From an uncultured Clostridium sp. (GTDB lineage: Bacteria > Bacillota > Clostridia > Lachnospirales > Lachnospiraceae), in NCBI GenBank assembly GCA_945946715.1, contig CAMEWU010000096.1, positions 1 to 8,922 on the forward strand: a stretch of 8,922 nt of DNA, given 5' to 3'. The position numbers and the translations under genes are program-made. How positions within the stretch are numbered: position 1 is the first letter of the stretch; each line of letters begins with the position of its first letter. The notes under the pieces are model-generated. The model saw only the letters and a list, made by a program, of their open reading frames with translations, searched no databases and had not been told where the DNA came from. Positions 6,494-8,922 of the stretch are shown one piece after another.

Positions 6494-6970
6494 TCAATTC
6501 TGTATAAGCTTATATCCGCTTATGTTATCTCCGGTAATCGTAAAAGAGTAAGACTCACCAAAATGCGCTTCAAATGAAACTGGCTCCAAAGTTTTTGTAA
6601 GGTTCTCAGGATATATGTTTTCATAATTGGGATCTACATATTCTGTGATTATTCTGAATTGTATGGACATCTCTACTATATCAGCAGAACATTGCAAGTC
6701 TTCCTTATTCCAAACATGAATCAGTTGATCATCATGCTTTATCAACGATTTATCCGCGTTAGATATACCTCCACTTTGTTCGGATTCATTTGCGCTATAA
6801 TCAAACACCAATAAGCCAATATCTTCTTTCGTGTCCAATTGTATATACAATGCAATTTCATCATCACCGACTGCAAATTCCTTGGGACTGGCTCCTTTGA
6901 AAAATAGGAACGCTGCTATTAACGCAATAATTGCAACAATAACGATTCCAATGCGAACTGCTTTCTTCAT
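6494..6970 (-). CDS. Membrane-anchored extracytoplasmic protein, unknown function
   Basis: I do not recognise a named family. The 158-residue product has a basic start (MKKAVR), one hydrophobic segment (about 7-24) ending in FFKG, and then a polar domain likely outside the cell. No lipobox Cys is present, so it is either an uncleaved N-terminal anchor or a poor signal peptide. The outer domain is acidic, has alternating hydrophobic residues suggesting beta-strands (DEIALYIQLD, IGLLVFDYSA, SIQFRIITEYVDPNYENIYPE, SYSFTITGD), and a repeated Ser/Asn/Gly-rich turn. The strand-rich pattern would suit a small immunoglobulin-like or beta-sandwich module. The ATG at 6968-6970 follows AGGAGA (6977-6982) at 6 bases. 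It stands alone between the oxidoreductase gene and the hydrolase remnant. Confidence 0.8.
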   Translation of the reverse strand: MKKAVRIGIVIVAIIALIAAFLFFKGASPKEFAVGDDEIALYIQLDTKEDIGLLVFDYSANESEQSGGISNADKSLIKHDDQLIHVWNKEDLQCSADIVEMSIQFRIITEYVDPNYENIYPENLTKTLEPVSFEAHFGESYSFTITGDNISGYKLIQN

Positions 6971-7058
6971 ATAACTTCTCCTAACTTCAAATTCAACACT
7001 CGTTCAATATCTGATACGAATTAGCCATATTTTTATCCCTCTAAATTCCGATTTAATG

Positions 7059-7081
7059 AGCGGTGCCATTCGCATTCCGCT
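7059..7081. repeat. Compact hairpin with GCGG/CCGC stem
   Basis: AGCGG-TGC (7059-7066) pairs with GCA (7072-7074) and CCGCT (7077-7081), with a 5-base loop and a 2-base bulge. A competing fold pairs GAGCG (7058-7062) with CGCTC (7083-7087). It lies in the 142-base gap between the oxidoreductase and the anchored protein, is much richer in GC than its surroundings, and has no T-run on either side, so an intrinsic terminator is unlikely. It may be a fragment of a dispersed repeat. Confidence 0.45.
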
Positions 7082-7112
7082 ACGCTCCATTCTCAAACAT
7101 TTATATCAGTCT

Positions 7113-7712
7113 TCACTGTAACGATTTTGCAATTTCATACGCTTTCACTGAAAATCTTTCTATTCGTTCGTTTCTATTGTTATCATTTCCATACCCTCTG
7201 GTCATCTGATCAAATACGTAAACTTCGCATTCCTTCGCCCTGTTTCTGATTCTGTCTCCGACCATAATTGTCTTCATTGCCTCTAATTGTTCTTTTCTTA
7301 TTTCATCATTCAAAGAGCCACCCATTGTGATTAGAAAAAGTGCTTTATCAAGAACTTTCATCTTTGGAGAATCTCCGTAAGCAAATCCGTATGTCCACAC
7401 TCTTTGAAACCAGCCTTCCAGCATTGCGGGTGATGCTGTCCAAAAATCAGGATAAATAAATACAATTGCATCGGATGCATTAATTCTCTCTTGTTCCCTT
7501 ATAACATCCGGCGAAACATTCATATCCAATCTGTAAAACCCTTCCCTCATATATTCACTTTCACTCATAACGGGGTTAAAGCCTTCTTTATACAAGTCGG
7601 ATATGACATAGGTATGTCCGGCATCCTCCAAACCTTTAACGAAAGAATTCTTAATGCTATTGGTGAAACTATTTTCACAAGGATGACAATATACTACTAA
7701 AACATTCAACAT
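7113..7712 (-). CDS. NAD(P)H-dependent oxidoreductase, flavodoxin-like fold
   Basis: This 199-residue protein belongs to the quinone reductase/KefF-MdaB type (flavodoxin_2). Members use FMN or FAD and NAD(P)H to reduce quinones, azo or nitro compounds by two electrons in the cytoplasm. Visible parts are the first strand and flavin loop VLVVYCHPCENSF (4-16), the central SDAIVFIYPDFWTASPAMLEGWFQRV (80-105), GFAYG (109-113) and the LITMGGS turn (127-133) that binds the isoalloxazine in this family. Length fits the family (about 190-210). The ATG at 7710-7712 has GGAGGA 7 bases upstream. The CPBP protease gene lies 101 bases upstream on the same strand, but a repeat-rich gap between them suggests separate control. 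The substrate cannot be read. Confidence 0.9.
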   Translation of the reverse strand: MLNVLVVYCHPCENSFTNSIKNSFVKGLEDAGHTYVISDLYKEGFNPVMSESEYMREGFYRLDMNVSPDVIREQERINASDAIVFIYPDFWTASPAMLEGWFQRVWTYGFAYGDSPKMKVLDKALFLITMGGSLNDEIRKEQLEAMKTIMVGDRIRNRAKECEVYVFDQMTRGYGNDNNRNERIERFSVKAYEIAKSLQ

Positions 7713-7743
7713 GTTTATTCCTCCATACGCAAAAATTTTTTCA

Positions 7744-7798
7744 TCCCCTACAGCCTGGAATTTTTATGGTTCTTTACATAGGGGAAATAGGAATTTTT
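7744..7798. promoter_or_regulatory. Repeat-rich leader before the oxidoreductase gene
   Basis: TCCCCTA (7744-7750) and TAGGGGA (7779-7785) form a 7-bp inverted repeat with 28 bases between. GGAATTTTT occurs twice as a direct repeat (7757-7765 and 7790-7798), 33 bases apart, about three helical turns. The block lies 32 bases before the oxidoreductase start and could be an operator pair or a leader hairpin. I see no convincing -35/-10 pair, so the promoter is not called. Confidence 0.35.
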
Positions 7799-7813
7799 TC
7801 AGACTTGAGACTA

Positions 7814-8578
7814 CTATTTTTTTCTTACAATATACACGCCATAAATTCCAAGTAAAATGTAAGATACAAGACAAGCTACCAATGCTATTGTTGGGTACTG
7901 ATTACTTGTTGAAAAACAAAATGGAATACCACATAGATTTATAATTAAATGTAGTATGATTGGAACCCACAGGTTTTTACTCATAACATAAACTGCCCCA
8001 AAATAAACACCAAGTGCAGTTGCCCAAACAGCTTTAGCCACTATTGTTACAATTGGCTGTCCCAAAGCTCCAAAAATATGTCCTAATCCAAATAATACAG
8101 AAGCAATTAAAATTGCATAAAGTGTTGCGTTCTTTCTCTCTCCAAACCACTTTTCAATAATATTCTGTAATAAACCTCTTAAATACAGTTCTTCCATAAT
8201 ACCAACGCCAATGTAATACACAATACCTTCAACAATAACTCTCCATATCGTTGGTTTATTATCGAATGGTGTCAATCCGATACAGAAAGCAATTGTTACT
8301 ATGATGGTCGCAATCACCGCAGGAAATCCATATTTTCTTAAACCGGTTAATATTCCTTTAAACTGTAAACCAAACCACCACTCTTTAATAAAAATCTTTT
8401 TGCACAACCAACAAATTATAAAAGCCAATACAAAATTCAACATCAACGTAATGCAAATTGGATTGATATCCTTAATTTTTATATTACAAAACAACGCTGC
8501 TGGCAAAGCGGACATTTCCATAAATGTCATTATAAGAGTTAATATGACTACCACTACTATTTCACTTTTATTTTTCAT
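7814..8578 (-). CDS. CPBP-family intramembrane metalloprotease (CAAX protease-like)
   Basis: A very hydrophobic 254-residue protein with about seven or eight membrane segments. The three marks of the CPBP/Abi family are present in order: EELYLRG (129-135; Glu129, Glu130 and Arg134), FGLGH (163-167; His167) and HLIIN (210-214; His210 and Asn214). These residues bind the metal and form the active site in the Rce1-type glutamic/metallo proteases, so it is probably active. Relatives serve in bacteriocin self-immunity, signal-peptide maturation and stress; no bacteriocin precursor is visible nearby, so its client is unknown. The ATG at 8576-8578 has GAGGA (8586-8590) at 7 bases. It is the first gene on its strand after the hairpin element at the window edge. 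Confidence 0.93.
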   Translation of the reverse strand: MKNKSEIVVVVILTLIMTFMEMSALPAALFCNIKIKDINPICITLMLNFVLAFIICWLCKKIFIKEWWFGLQFKGILTGLRKYGFPAVIATIIVTIAFCIGLTPFDNKPTIWRVIVEGIVYYIGVGIMEELYLRGLLQNIIEKWFGERKNATLYAILIASVLFGLGHIFGALGQPIVTIVAKAVWATALGVYFGAVYVMSKNLWVPIILHLIINLCGIPFCFSTSNQYPTIALVACLVSYILLGIYGVYIVRKK

Positions 8579-8634
8579 TTCCTTATCCTCAACTTACAAT
8601 TTATACATCTCACAACATGTATTCCTACATCAAT

Positions 8635-8663
8635 ATGATACATTATTTTAATAACTAGGACAA
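8635..8663 (-). promoter_or_regulatory. Candidate promoter of the CPBP protease gene
   Basis: On the minus strand TTGTCC (8658-8663), 17 bases, then TATCAT (8635-8640) directly preceded by TG. The start would be near 8628, giving a leader of about 50 bases. The -35 box matches consensus only in part, so this is a modest call. Confidence 0.4.
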
Positions 8664-8740
8664 CAACTTAATGCACGACATATACACTTGTTAACATTAA
8701 AGAGAGAATGGGCCTCGACATCTCCTATTAGCTTCTTGGT

Positions 8741-8892
8741 GTAAGCGGTTCCCGCTTACTGGCACACGCCTTTCGGTGTGTCCAATTTTCGATTGGTCTT
8801 GGGCAATACGCACTTCGTGCGTAACGGGTGGTGCACTGAAGTGCACGTGGGTCGTAAGGAATCTTCCCACTTCGTGGGCCCCTCCTTGCGAC
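8741..8892 (+). ncRNA. Candidate structured RNA or repeat element: six consecutive hairpins
   Basis: Six hairpins follow each other almost without spacers: (A) 8741-8748/8752-8759, 8 bp, loop TTC; (B) 8764-8770/8775-8781, 7 bp, loop TTTC; (C) 8782-8787/8791-8796, 6 bp, loop TTC; (D) 8807-8813/8817-8823, 7 bp, loop TTC; (E) 8831-8836/8841-8846, 6 bp, loop TGAA; (F/G) 8851-8860/8883-8892, 10 bp, enclosing 8866-8870/8874-8878, 5 bp, loop TTC. G-T pairs at 8768/8777, 8787/8791 and 8855/8888 fit a plus-strand RNA and would be A-C mismatches on the other strand. Frames open on the minus strand across it are low-complexity products of the stems, so I do not call a protein. No plus-strand promoter is clear; 8664-8740 holds only a polypurine start (AAAGAGAGAATGGG) and no strong fold. 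The element may continue to about 8905 and past the window. It matches no tRNA, tmRNA, RNase P, SRP or riboswitch I know. Confidence 0.5.
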
Positions 8893-8922
8893 AAGTTTCG
8901 CACTATAAAAAAAGAACAGCAT

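Noticed and set aside
7711..7944. Plus-strand open frame of 77 codons
   Set aside because: Lies over the repeat-rich leader and antisense to the CPBP protease gene; no ribosome site or family pattern.
8741..8892. CRISPR array
   Set aside because: The units differ in sequence and length and there are no constant repeats or uniform spacers.
8697..8922. Two minus-strand open frames across the hairpin array
   Set aside because: Their residues follow the palindromic stems, the frames overlap each other, and neither has a convincing ribosome site; explained better by the structured element.

Overview
The window looks like chromosome of a low-GC Gram-positive anaerobe, most likely a gut Lachnospiraceae member (Agathobacter/Roseburia-like is a guess from gene style, not a search). 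The clues are the strong AGGAGG-type ribosome sites, TTGAAA/TATAAT-type promoters, a clostridial-style PurE, and a long M29 aminopeptidase. No tRNA, rRNA, CRISPR array, transposase or intact phage gene was seen.

Left part (1-1800): purE lies on the minus strand and ends just before a perfect 35-bp hairpin. A divergent lipoprotein, an orphan substrate-binding protein of an ABC importer of the NMT1/SsuA type, is read from a promoter placed back-to-back with that of purE. Its 3' end faces the next block across a shared hairpin.

Centre (1808-5960, minus strand): the order of transcription is a 67-residue zinc-ribbon protein, pyrE, a 50-residue membrane protein not covered by longer ORFs, a VanZ-family membrane protein, a three-helix membrane protein with a start inside the vanZ gene, and an M29-type aminopeptidase with an unusually long N-terminal region. 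Spacing is tight and several signals overlap genes. This suggests a pyrimidine-linked operon followed by envelope genes, with a weak hairpin between the 50-residue gene and vanZ.

Right part (5960-8922, minus-strand genes with looser spacing): the C-terminal half of an SGNH/GDSL hydrolase (pseudogene), a membrane-anchored extracytoplasmic protein of unknown function, a flavodoxin-fold NAD(P)H oxidoreductase, and a CPBP (CAAX-like) intramembrane protease. This looks like an accessory region with gene decay and small structured repeats.

Right edge (8697-8905): the most unusual feature is a run of six hairpins with almost no spacers, several with a three-base TTC loop. Its G-U pairs only work on the plus strand, so it looks like a structured plus-strand RNA (or a folded single-stranded DNA element) rather than a protein gene. 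It is the best candidate here for something undescribed.
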